Shown: piece by piece, positions 1 through 6,431 of the stretch
Position numbering within the stretch: the first letter of the stretch is position 1
How the letters are laid out: each line of letters opens with the position of its first letter
Source: Paludibacteraceae bacterium
GTDB taxonomy: Bacteria; Bacteroidota; Bacteroidia; Bacteroidales; Paludibacteraceae
Assembly (NCBI GenBank): GCA_017402895.1
Contig: JAFPLG010000151.1
Span: 1-12,799, forward strand
Length of the DNA stretch: 12,799 bases
Direction of reading: 5' to 3'
The notes under the pieces: model-generated
What the model was told of the DNA's origin: nothing
The model's input: only the letters and a program-made list of their open reading frames with translations
Database searches by the model: none
Translations under genes and position numbers: made by a program

Positions 1-452
1 GAAATGAGAGTTTCCGGGGACGCCCCCGGCTCCTTATTCAGGGCGTCGAGCATCCGGTCTGTGCCGAACAGCTCACAGTCTGCATTGGTTGCCTCGGGCA
101 CTCCGTCAGTATATAAGAAGAGGCACCCTCCTTTTTCAAGCTGAATCTCATATTCGGTATATTTGATATCCGGCATGGCTCCCACAAACATGCCATGCCT
201 ATCCTTGATAAGCTCGAAAACACCGTCGGCTTTTCTCATGACAGGGTATTCATGTCCCGCATTACAGGCAACAATTCTACCTGTGCTTATCTGAAGTATA
301 CCCAGCCATACTGTCACGAACATTCCCTCGGGATTGCTCTCATACAGCTTGTTATTGACAGCCTCAAGAATGAATTTAGGGCTCCCCATCTGGTTCCTGC
401 TCATCTGGCACCGGCCCTTGATAAGCGTTCTGGAAACGACCATGAAAAGCAT
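1..452 (-). CDS. SpoIIE/PP2C-family serine phosphatase, C-terminal fragment (partial at both ends)
   Basis: The minus strand is open without a stop from 452 to the window edge (150 codons). The reading starts MLFMVVSRTLIKG, the helix that normally follows the G-x-P-A stretch of SpoIIE/RsbU-type phosphatases, and continues MFVTVWLGIL, NAGHEYP and LYTDGVPEATNAD. NAGHxxP and the DG...E motif are the PP2C metal-site signatures of this family, and FGTDRMLDALN is its usual C-terminal helix. Such proteins dephosphorylate anti-sigma-antagonist proteins and often sit behind sensor and HAMP domains. Here the sensor, the HAMP region and the first half of the catalytic domain are absent: upstream (above about 455) the sequence is MCE gene in another frame. 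About 40 C-terminal residues should lie beyond position 1. The ATG at 452 is probably an internal Met rather than a true start. The family call is firm; whether this is a genuine remnant or a misjoined contig is open. Confidence 0.8.
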   Translation of the reverse strand, partial: MLFMVVSRTLIKGRCQMSRNQMGSPKFILEAVNNKLYESNPEGMFVTVWLGILQISTGRIVACNAGHEYPVMRKADGVFELIKDRHGMFVGAMPDIKYTEYEIQLEKGGCLFLYTDGVPEATNADCELFGTDRMLDALNKEPGASPETLI

Positions 453-570
453 AGGTCGACGAGAAAATATTCACACCCTTCAAGAAATTAAAGCCAAAGA
501 AGAGTAGAAATAAGCAAACTGCGGCCAATATACCGACTTTCAATTCACGCGAGTACTTAAACTGTTTCAT
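376..570 (-). pseudogene. MCE/MlaD-family protein, N-terminal stub cut at a breakpoint
   Basis: The frame begins MKQFKYSRELKVGILAAVCL and continues as a single hydrophobic membrane anchor (about residues 11-31) ending FLKGVNIFSST, a typical start of Bacteroidota MCE-domain proteins. These are inner-membrane-anchored, periplasm-facing components of Mla-like lipid transport and are usually around 300 residues. Homology stops at about residue 39 (position ~454). The remaining residues to the TAA at 376-378 are an out-of-frame reading of the phosphatase gene, and the MCE domain itself is missing. The start lies 38 nt downstream of the amidase stop, so the two genes were probably co-transcribed; an amidase-MCE pair is a familiar Bacteroidota arrangement and argues that this side of the junction is the native one. 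As it stands the product could not function in transport. Confidence 0.8.
450..460. other. Breakpoint joining phosphatase and MCE gene fragments
   Basis: MCE-like coding holds on the minus strand down to about 456, and SpoIIE-like coding begins at 452 in a different frame. The two halves therefore meet within roughly 10 bp. A GTCGAC hexamer (a SalI recognition sequence) lies at 455-460, exactly at the join. No insertion sequence or long direct repeat is visible there. Both a deletion or rearrangement and an assembly or cloning chimera would look like this. Confidence 0.75.
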
Positions 571-608
571 TGCGTATTTATTAACTATTGATTTCTGTTG
601 TATTCAGA

Positions 609-1751
609 TTATTCTTGCTTAGGAATCTTCACCACCCAGCAATCGGGGAATAGACTCTTGAGTTCCGCCTGACGACGCTGTGCTTCTTTTTCGCTCGCAA
701 ATGGTCCAATATAATACTTATACCATCCGTTTGCCTGAAAAAACAAGCATTTCTGACCTTTCAGCCGAGGATCAGTATCTGCCAACTGCGTGCGCGAAGC
801 ACATACCTGCACACCATAATATGGCCATGCCTTCTGTTCCTCTTGCTGCTGGCGTTTGATATCTAATGCACGTTGTTGTTCTGCAGTTCGGTCTGTTGCA
901 ATCACCTGTTTATCTACACCTTCAGGCTCCACAGTGATCGTATCAGCCTGAACTTGACGATCTGTTGACGAGGGACGATAGAAATTAGTAAAGGCATCAC
1001 ACAGTCCATGAGCAATTGCTTCCAGGTTGGTTTGTTCCGACAAGAAACGCTCCTCTTCAGGATTACTGATAAAGCCCATCTCAACGAGCACACTGGGACA
1101 GGCCGATTTCAACAACACCCAGAAAGCAGCCTGACGAACACCTCGATCCGTACGATGAAGCTTCTGAACTAACTGTTTCTGCACATTCTCAGCATACCTC
1201 AAAGACTGATCCATATAGTTGTTCTGCATCAATTCAAACATGATATACGAATCTACGGAACGAGGATCAAACCCCTGATACGTTGTTTTGTAATCCGTCT
1301 CAAGTTGTATCACCGAATTTTCTCGCATTGCGACATCCAGATTTGTCGACATCTTTTCCGTTCCCAGTACAAACGTCTCAGCACCATGCGCTGCTGGACT
1401 CGTAGAAGCGTTAGTATGAACACAGATAAACAAATCAGCATTGTTGCGATTTACGATATTCGCCCGCTCTTGTAAAGGTAAGAAAATATCTGTCTGACGG
1501 GTGTAAACAACCTTCACTTCCGGATATTTTTCCTTTATATATTGTCCCGTCAACAAGGATACCGTCAGGTTCAAGTCCTTTTCTTTGAGCATACGCCCCA
1601 CGGCTCCCGCGTCCTTACCACCGTGTCCGGCATCAATCACCACCGTAAAGGGTTTCTTACCAGAGGAGCGTTGCGCCAATGCGTCGGCTGTCGCCACAAC
1701 AAGCAGCAATGCCGTCAACAGAAATATAGGAAATAGTTGTCTTAGGGTCAT
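609..1751 (-). CDS. N-acetylmuramoyl-L-alanine amidase (Amidase_3) with C-terminal SPOR domain
   Basis: This is a zinc enzyme that cleaves the amide bond between MurNAc and the stem peptide, acting in the periplasm in cell separation and wall turnover. From the ATG at 1751 it has 380 residues: a signal peptide (1-27, ending ADALAQ), then the Amidase_3 domain (about 35-260). Visible metal ligands are H43 in IDAGHGG, E57 in the LKEKD stretch and H112 in CVHTNAS; the catalytic Glu is E224 in VEMGFISN. A charged Gln/Glu-rich linker (about 288-308) leads to a SPOR domain (about 310-376; YYGVQVCAS, WYKYYIGPF), which binds denuded septal glycan. An upstream TTG at 1772 would add seven residues (MHSNWHI), but it lies inside the -7 promoter element, so I chose 1751. 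The MCE stub follows 38 nt downstream. AmiC-like is a reasonable name, but paralogues cannot be told apart here. Confidence 0.95.
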   Translation of the reverse strand: MTLRQLFPIFLLTALLLVVATADALAQRSSGKKPFTVVIDAGHGGKDAGAVGRMLKEKDLNLTVSLLTGQYIKEKYPEVKVVYTRQTDIFLPLQERANIVNRNNADLFICVHTNASTSPAAHGAETFVLGTEKMSTNLDVAMRENSVIQLETDYKTTYQGFDPRSVDSYIMFELMQNNYMDQSLRYAENVQKQLVQKLHRTDRGVRQAAFWVLLKSACPSVLVEMGFISNPEEERFLSEQTNLEAIAHGLCDAFTNFYRPSSTDRQVQADTITVEPEGVDKQVIATDRTAEQQRALDIKRQQQEEQKAWPYYGVQVCASRTQLADTDPRLKGQKCLFFQANGWYKYYIGPFASEKEAQRRQAELKSLFPDCWVVKIPKQE

Positions 1752-1768
1752 AATATGCCAATTTGAGT

Positions 1769-1777
1769 GCAAAGGTA
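1769..1777 (-). promoter_or_regulatory. Promoter -7 element of the amidase gene (TACCTTTGC)
   Basis: On the minus strand TACCTTTGC matches the Bacteroidota sigma-factor -7 consensus TAnnTTTG in full and is preceded by a nine-A tract. The expected start site a few bases downstream leaves a leader of roughly 10-15 nt before the ATG at 1751. The -33 element is poor: only TTTTCG near 1797-1802 sits at about the right distance. Confidence 0.7.
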
Positions 1778-1857
1778 CATTTTTTTTTCGAATAACGAAA
1801 ACGTATCTGCAAATATCGCGCCAAAATGTGCATTATGTACTTTTTTTTAAAGAAATT

Positions 1858-1877
1858 TACGCGAGCGCTTGCGCGTA
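1858..1877. repeat. 20-bp imperfect palindrome overlapping the rel -33 region
   Basis: TACGCG (1858-1863) and CGCGTA (1872-1877) form perfect 6-bp inverted arms around an 8-bp centre that itself contains AGCGCT. It is GC-rich inside an otherwise A/T-tract-rich intergenic region and covers the presumed -33 TTG (1869-1871) of the rel promoter. It could be an operator for a dimeric regulator; no regulator is suggested by the neighbours. Confidence 0.4.
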
Positions 1878-1900
1878 TGAGATTTTTTTCGTATCTTTGC
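1869..1900 (+). promoter_or_regulatory. Promoter of rel (TTG ... TATCTTTGC)
   Basis: TATCTTTGC at 1892-1900 fits the -7 consensus TAnnTTTG and is preceded by a seven-T run and CG, the usual Bacteroidales context. A TTG at 1869-1871 gives a -33 element 20 nt upstream of the -7 box. The predicted start near 1906 leaves a leader of about 35-40 nt before the ATG at 1943. Both divergent promoters in this gap carry TA(C/T)CTTTGCAC. Confidence 0.7.
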
Positions 1901-1942
1901 ACACTTTTTGTATGGTATAAAAACAGAGAACTTGCTATTAGG

Positions 1943-4189
1943 ATGAAACAGAGTGACTTCACACAGGAAGAAGAGCTGACGATTCAACGCGCTTTTGACG
2001 AGATGCTGGCGGCTTACGATGACCGTAGCGTCGGGCATGTCAAGACTGAGCGTATTCGTCAGGCTTTCAACTTTGCGCACAAAGCGCATTATGGTGTGCG
2101 TCGCTTGAGTGGCGAGCCGTACATCCTACATCCAATTTCCGTAGCGAAAATTTGCGCCAGCGAGATCGGACTTGGTAGCACCAGTATATGTTCTGCCCTG
2201 CTCCACGACGTAGTAGAAGATACGGATTACACCGTAGACGACATCCGCAATTTGTTTGGCGACCAGATAGCCGTCATCGTGAATGGACTGACAAAAATAT
2301 CCGGCGGTTTATTCAGTGATCAGGTCTCTGAACAGGCAGAGAACTTCCGCAAACTGCTGCTTACCATGACCGACGATATACGCGTTGTGCTCATCAAGAT
2401 TGCTGACCGCCTGCACAATATGCGCACACTCGGTTCCCAACCGAAGGACAAGCAGTATAAGATTGCCGGCGAGACACAATTCATCTACGCTCCGCTGGCA
2501 CATCGGCTCGGCCTATTTCCCATCAAAACGGAATTAGAGGATCTTAGCTTCAAATACCAGCATCCAAAGGATTATGCCGAAATAGCTGCCAAATTGGAAG
2601 CTGTACGCGAATCAGAGATGAAGTTCTTTGAGAGTTTCTCTCAACCCATACGCGAGAAGCTCAAGTCCATGGGATATGAGTTCGAAGTACGCGCCCGCAT
2701 CAAGACGGTCTACTCAATCTGGAGTAAAATGATGGCCAAGCAAGTTCCATTCGAAGACGTATATGACATCCTGGCCGTACGTATCATATTCAAGCCCAAC
2801 GAATCGCTATCTGAGAAGGATCAATGCTGGATGATTTATTCGGGCATTACGGAATTCTATCGCCCTCATCCCGGACGTATCCGCGATTGGATTTCCACGC
2901 CAAAAGCCAACGGCTACGAGGCGCTACACATCACCGTTATGAGTAAAGAAGGTCGATGGGTAGAAATACAAATTCGCACACAGCGAATGAACAAACTGGC
3001 AGAACAGGGTCTGGCAGCCCATTGGAAATACAAGACAGGCGATTCCGACGATTCGCAATTGGAGGGTTGGTTGCGCGGCATACAAGATGCACTGCAAAAC
3101 CCGGAAAAAGATGCTGCCGAATTTGTGAGCCGCTTCCGAAACAACTTGTTTGTCAAGGAACTCTTCGTTTTCACACCTACAGGAGAGGTGAAGACCATGC
3201 CTCAGGGAGCTACAGCTCTGGATTTCGCCTATATGCTCCATACCAACTTGGGCGAGCACTGTATAGGTGCTAAGGTCAATCACAACCTAGTACCACTCAG
3301 CTACCCGCTCAAGGGAGGCGACCAAGTTGAAATCCTAAGCAGTACCAGCCAGCACCCACAGCGCGCATGGCTCAATTGGTGTATCACGGCCAAAGCGCAA
3401 TCAGCGCTACATAGCTATTTCCGACGCGAAGAGACGCGTTATAGCAAGCACGGTGAGAAACTCTTCCACGACGCCTTAAGTATGCTGGGTGAAGAGGAGA
3501 ATGCGAATAGGATTCTGCATCGCATGCTCAACCATTACCAGCTTACCCAGCCGCATGAGTTATTCCTCCAGATAGGACAAGGATTCATCCTGTTGGATAA
3601 CATTCAGGACATCATTCAGGCAAAAAAAGGTTGGTGGAAACGAATGTTCTCATCCAGTGACAAAGACAACGAACCGATCGAAACCACTCAGGAGGGAAAA
3701 CCGATTGTCAAGCCCGAAAAAGGAAAACCACACACCATTGTGCTCACCGATGAAAACCTTGGCAAACTCTATCACTTGAGTGACTGCTGCCGTCCAATCC
3801 CGGGAGATGAAGTGCTTGGGTACTTGACACCGGACGGTATCATGCAAATTCACAAGATAGACTGCCCTGAGGCACAAATTCTTAAGAGCTCATTCGGGAA
3901 ACGAATCTATTCCGCCACTTGGAATACGAATCGTGTACAATCCTTTATTGAGACGATAGAGATACAGGGTATCGACAAATTTGGCATACTCATACAGGTA
4001 CTAAAAACTATTACCGAACAATTCCGCATCAATATGCATGCGATTCATCTCACATCCAACGATGGTATTTTCCAAGGGCAAATGGAGTTGTACGTCTACG
4101 ATCGCAATGAATTGGATGACCTTTTCAAGGCCCTAAGAAAGATCCCTGAGATACAAAATATCAAACGCATTGAAAACAAAGATAACTAA
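1943..4189 (+). CDS. rel: Bifunctional (p)ppGpp synthetase/hydrolase, long RelA/SpoT homologue
   Basis: It makes the alarmone (p)ppGpp from ATP and GDP/GTP and also degrades it, setting the stringent response in the cytoplasm. The protein has 748 residues, the usual size of a long RSH. Domains in order: HD hydrolase (about 45-190) with H63, HDVVED at 88-93 and the ADRLHNMRTL helix at 154-163, so hydrolysis looks intact; synthetase (about 240-360) with YSIWSKM, YDILAVRIIF, PKANGYEALHITV and EIQIRT (E341), so synthesis looks intact; TGS (about 404-465); helical and conserved-Cys region with CC at 615-616 and HKIDC ending at C641; ACT (about 669-740). An upstream reading start at 1826 would add 39 residues, but it passes through the -7 promoter element and has no family similarity, so the ATG at 1943 is preferred. 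The next gene follows after 28 nt. Confidence 0.96.
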   Translation: MKQSDFTQEEELTIQRAFDEMLAAYDDRSVGHVKTERIRQAFNFAHKAHYGVRRLSGEPYILHPISVAKICASEIGLGSTSICSALLHDVVEDTDYTVDDIRNLFGDQIAVIVNGLTKISGGLFSDQVSEQAENFRKLLLTMTDDIRVVLIKIADRLHNMRTLGSQPKDKQYKIAGETQFIYAPLAHRLGLFPIKTELEDLSFKYQHPKDYAEIAAKLEAVRESEMKFFESFSQPIREKLKSMGYEFEVRARIKTVYSIWSKMMAKQVPFEDVYDILAVRIIFKPNESLSEKDQCWMIYSGITEFYRPHPGRIRDWISTPKANGYEALHITVMSKEGRWVEIQIRTQRMNKLAEQGLAAHWKYKTGDSDDSQLEGWLRGIQDALQNPEKDAAEFVSRFRNNLFVKELFVFTPTGEVKTMPQGATALDFAYMLHTNLGEHCIGAKVNHNLVPLSYPLKGGDQVEILSSTSQHPQRAWLNWCITAKAQSALHSYFRREETRYSKHGEKLFHDALSMLGEEENANRILHRMLNHYQLTQPHELFLQIGQGFILLDNIQDIIQAKKGWWKRMFSSSDKDNEPIETTQEGKPIVKPEKGKPHTIVLTDENLGKLYHLSDCCRPIPGDEVLGYLTPDGIMQIHKIDCPEAQILKSSFGKRIYSATWNTNRVQSFIETIEIQGIDKFGILIQVLKTITEQFRINMHAIHLTSNDGIFQGQMELYVYDRNELDDLFKALRKIPEIQNIKRIENKDN

Positions 4190-4217
4190 CACATACAAAA
4201 ACATTTACACATAAGTT

Positions 4218-5312
4218 ATGAAAAAGATTTTATCATTGCTCTCCTTGGCTCTCGTCGCAGTAGCCATGATGGCACAACAGCCTAAGATTACATTCGAGAA
4301 GACCGAACACGACTTCGGCAAGATCAACGAAGCGGATGGTCGCGTTACCACCGTATTCAATTTCCGCAATGAAGGCATGGCTCCCCTGGTTCTGAGTAAT
4401 GTACGCGCTAGTTGCGGCTGCACCACTCCAAATTGGACTCGCGAGCCAATCAATCCGGGTGAGAGCGGACAAATCACCGTTACATACAACCCTAACGGCC
4501 GTCCCGGACGCTTCCAGAAGACGATTACCGTAACTTCCAACGCCGAGGAAGCCACAATCAAACTGTATATCAAGGGTGAGGTCATTCCCAAGCCTGCTCA
4601 ACCCGCACCGGATAGCTATCCTGTCAAGATGGGCAACTTGAGTCTGAAAACCAACACTCTGAATATCGGTACCATCAAGATGGGTCAGGCTGTCACCAAG
4701 GAAATCGAATATGCCAACAAGACCAAAGATCCGGTGACTGTTGCCATGATCATTCCGGCAAAAGGCACCGACGGACAGGTTACTCTAGAGAAGGCCAATC
4801 CCAATGAGACCGGCAAACTGCTTTTTGTCATTGACAGCAAGCAGCTGAAGACCTACGGTCCGGTAGAGATGTACGCATATGTTGTTGTCAACGGAAAGAA
4901 AATTCTGACCAACGACTATCGCATCACCATCAAGGTGGAAGTCGTGGAAGACTTCTCCAAGATGTCGGTTGCAGAAAAACAAAATGCCCCTATCCTGGAA
5001 ATCCCCGGTACGATAGACTTTGGCGTAGTAGCCGCCGGCAAAAAGAACATCAAGAAGAGCATTATCTTCAAAAACAACAATGCAAACCAACTCATCGTTC
5101 GCCGCATCTACAATGCTAACCCGGGCATTCTCACTTGCGCTGCAACGGGCAAGGTAAAAGCCAACAAGGATGGCGTGCTGACGGTTGCTCTCAACACACT
5201 GCAAGACGGCAAGCCGATGGCTGCCGGACAATATAGTCGTCAGATCACACTCTATACCAACGACCCGCAACGCTCAAAGGTCAACCTGACCATCAAGTGG
5301 ACTATCAAATAA
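4218..5312 (+). CDS. Secreted DUF1573 protein with tandem Ig-like (ASH/HYDIN-type) domains
   Basis: The 364-residue product starts with a signal peptide (MKKILSLLSLALVAVAMMA, cleavage before QQ), with no lipobox Cys, so it is exported to the periplasm or surface. Residues 23-122 are a classic DUF1573 module: HDFGKI, VFNFRNEG, SCGCTTP (C66, C68) and the closing TVTSNAEE strand. A second, diverged beta-sandwich covers about 137-243 (LNIGTIKMGQ, YVVVNGKK), and a third about 258-362 (TIDFGVVAAGKK, IIFKNN, ITLYTNDP). No enzymatic residues are apparent; such beta-sandwich repeats usually act in binding or scaffolding, and the family's precise role is not established. It is 28 nt after rel and 24 nt before meaB, so probably co-transcribed with both, which says little about function. 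Confidence 0.88.
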   Translation: MKKILSLLSLALVAVAMMAQQPKITFEKTEHDFGKINEADGRVTTVFNFRNEGMAPLVLSNVRASCGCTTPNWTREPINPGESGQITVTYNPNGRPGRFQKTITVTSNAEEATIKLYIKGEVIPKPAQPAPDSYPVKMGNLSLKTNTLNIGTIKMGQAVTKEIEYANKTKDPVTVAMIIPAKGTDGQVTLEKANPNETGKLLFVIDSKQLKTYGPVEMYAYVVVNGKKILTNDYRITIKVEVVEDFSKMSVAEKQNAPILEIPGTIDFGVVAAGKKNIKKSIIFKNNNANQLIVRRIYNANPGILTCAATGKVKANKDGVLTVALNTLQDGKPMAAGQYSRQITLYTNDPQRSKVNLTIKWTIK

Positions 5313-5336
5313 GTCGACTGCTATAGGCTCTAAACT

Positions 5337-6431
5337 ATGGACCATCCGGAGAATGACAAGAAATACAAGGGACTGACCGTTAACCAGGGTGTAGAAAATC
5401 TCCCCTCGGTCAACCCCTATCTATCGTTCCGTCGTCGCAAGCAAACGCTTACGGCCGACGAGTATTTCGAAGGCATCCGACGAGGCGACATGACTATTCT
5501 CAGCCAGGCTGTAACACTCGTCGAAAGTAATCTGATGAGTGATCAAGCCATCGCCCAACAGGTTATAGAACGCTGCCTGCCCTATGCCGGTAACTCCATT
5601 CGTCTGGGTGTAACAGGCGTGCCCGGTGCTGGCAAATCCACCTTTATCGAAGCGCTCGGAACGGAACTATGCCGCATGAACAAACGACTGGCTGTATTAG
5701 CCATCGACCCCTCTTCCGAACGGTCCAAAGGATCCATTTTGGGTGATAAGACGCGAATGAACGAACTATCTGTCGAGCATAATGCATTTATCCGTCCTAG
5801 CCCATCAGCCGGTAGTTTGGGTGGTGTGGCGCGCAAGACAAGAGAGACTATCGTTCTTTGCGAAGCAGCCGGATTCGACACCATTATGGTAGAAACAGTC
5901 GGTGTCGGACAGTCGGAAACAGCCGCACAATCCATGGTCGATTATTTCCTGTTGCTACAAGTGACCGGCACCGGTGACGAGTTGCAAGGTATCAAACGTG
6001 GAATCATGGAAATGGCTGATGGCATCGCTATCAACAAGGCCGACGGAAATAATATAGAGCGCGCGCAGGCTGCACGAGTTAGTTTCAAGAATGCACTGGC
6101 GCTCTTCCCTCCCGCCGCCTCTGGATGGCAACCGGAAGCACTTTGCTGCTCATCCATCGACCATACCGGCGTGCTGGACGTTTGGAAAAACGTAGAGGAT
6201 TATATCGAGTTCACCAAACGCAACGGCTATTTTGACCACAAACGCACCGAACAGGCTAAGTACTGGATGTACGAGACCATCAACCAGTCATTACTAGATG
6301 GGTTCTATAAAAACGAAAACATGGAAGCACTCATCGCTCAAGCCGAGCAACAAGTGCTCAACAATGAAATAAGCAGTTTTATTGCTGCACACAACTTACT
6401 GACCGAATATGGCCGAATTAAAAAACAATAA
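5337..6431 (+). CDS. meaB: Methylmalonyl-CoA mutase-associated GTPase MeaB (G3E family)
   Basis: MeaB is a cytoplasmic GTPase chaperone that gates adenosylcobalamin loading and protects methylmalonyl-CoA mutase, used by Bacteroidota in propionate formation from succinate. The 364 residues match the usual length with a modest N-terminal extension. Visible features: Walker A GVPGAGKST (94-102), the switch segment with VETVGVGQSE (185-194), base-specificity NKAD (233-236), and an all-helical C-terminal dimerisation arm (about 305-360). The mutase subunit genes are not in this window, so MeaB here is separated from its partner. The last 23 nt overlap dnaB in another frame, which implies translational coupling. 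Older databases call this family ArgK. Confidence 0.94.
   Translation: MDHPENDKKYKGLTVNQGVENLPSVNPYLSFRRRKQTLTADEYFEGIRRGDMTILSQAVTLVESNLMSDQAIAQQVIERCLPYAGNSIRLGVTGVPGAGKSTFIEALGTELCRMNKRLAVLAIDPSSERSKGSILGDKTRMNELSVEHNAFIRPSPSAGSLGGVARKTRETIVLCEAAGFDTIMVETVGVGQSETAAQSMVDYFLLLQVTGTGDELQGIKRGIMEMADGIAINKADGNNIERAQAARVSFKNALALFPPAASGWQPEALCCSSIDHTGVLDVWKNVEDYIEFTKRNGYFDHKRTEQAKYWMYETINQSLLDGFYKNENMEALIAQAEQQVLNNEISSFIAAHNLLTEYGRIKKQ

Noticed and set aside
376..452. Programmed frameshift making an MCE-phosphatase fusion protein
   Set aside because: No slippery heptamer or downstream structure is evident, the phosphatase begins mid-domain and the MCE domain is missing, so a fusion would lack both functional halves.
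195..491. Plus-strand open frame of 98 codons at the left end
   Set aside because: It is antisense to the phosphatase fragment and crosses the breakpoint; its product resembles nothing and the minus-strand readings have clear family motifs.
1752..1772. TTG start for the amidase adding seven residues
   Set aside because: The TTG is part of the -7 element TACCTTTGC, so it would lie upstream of the transcript; the ATG at 1751 gives a clean signal peptide.
1826..1942. N-terminal extension of Rel by 39 residues
   Set aside because: The extension reads through the TATCTTTGC promoter element, is unlike known Rel N-termini, and the ATG at 1943 gives the usual start of the family.
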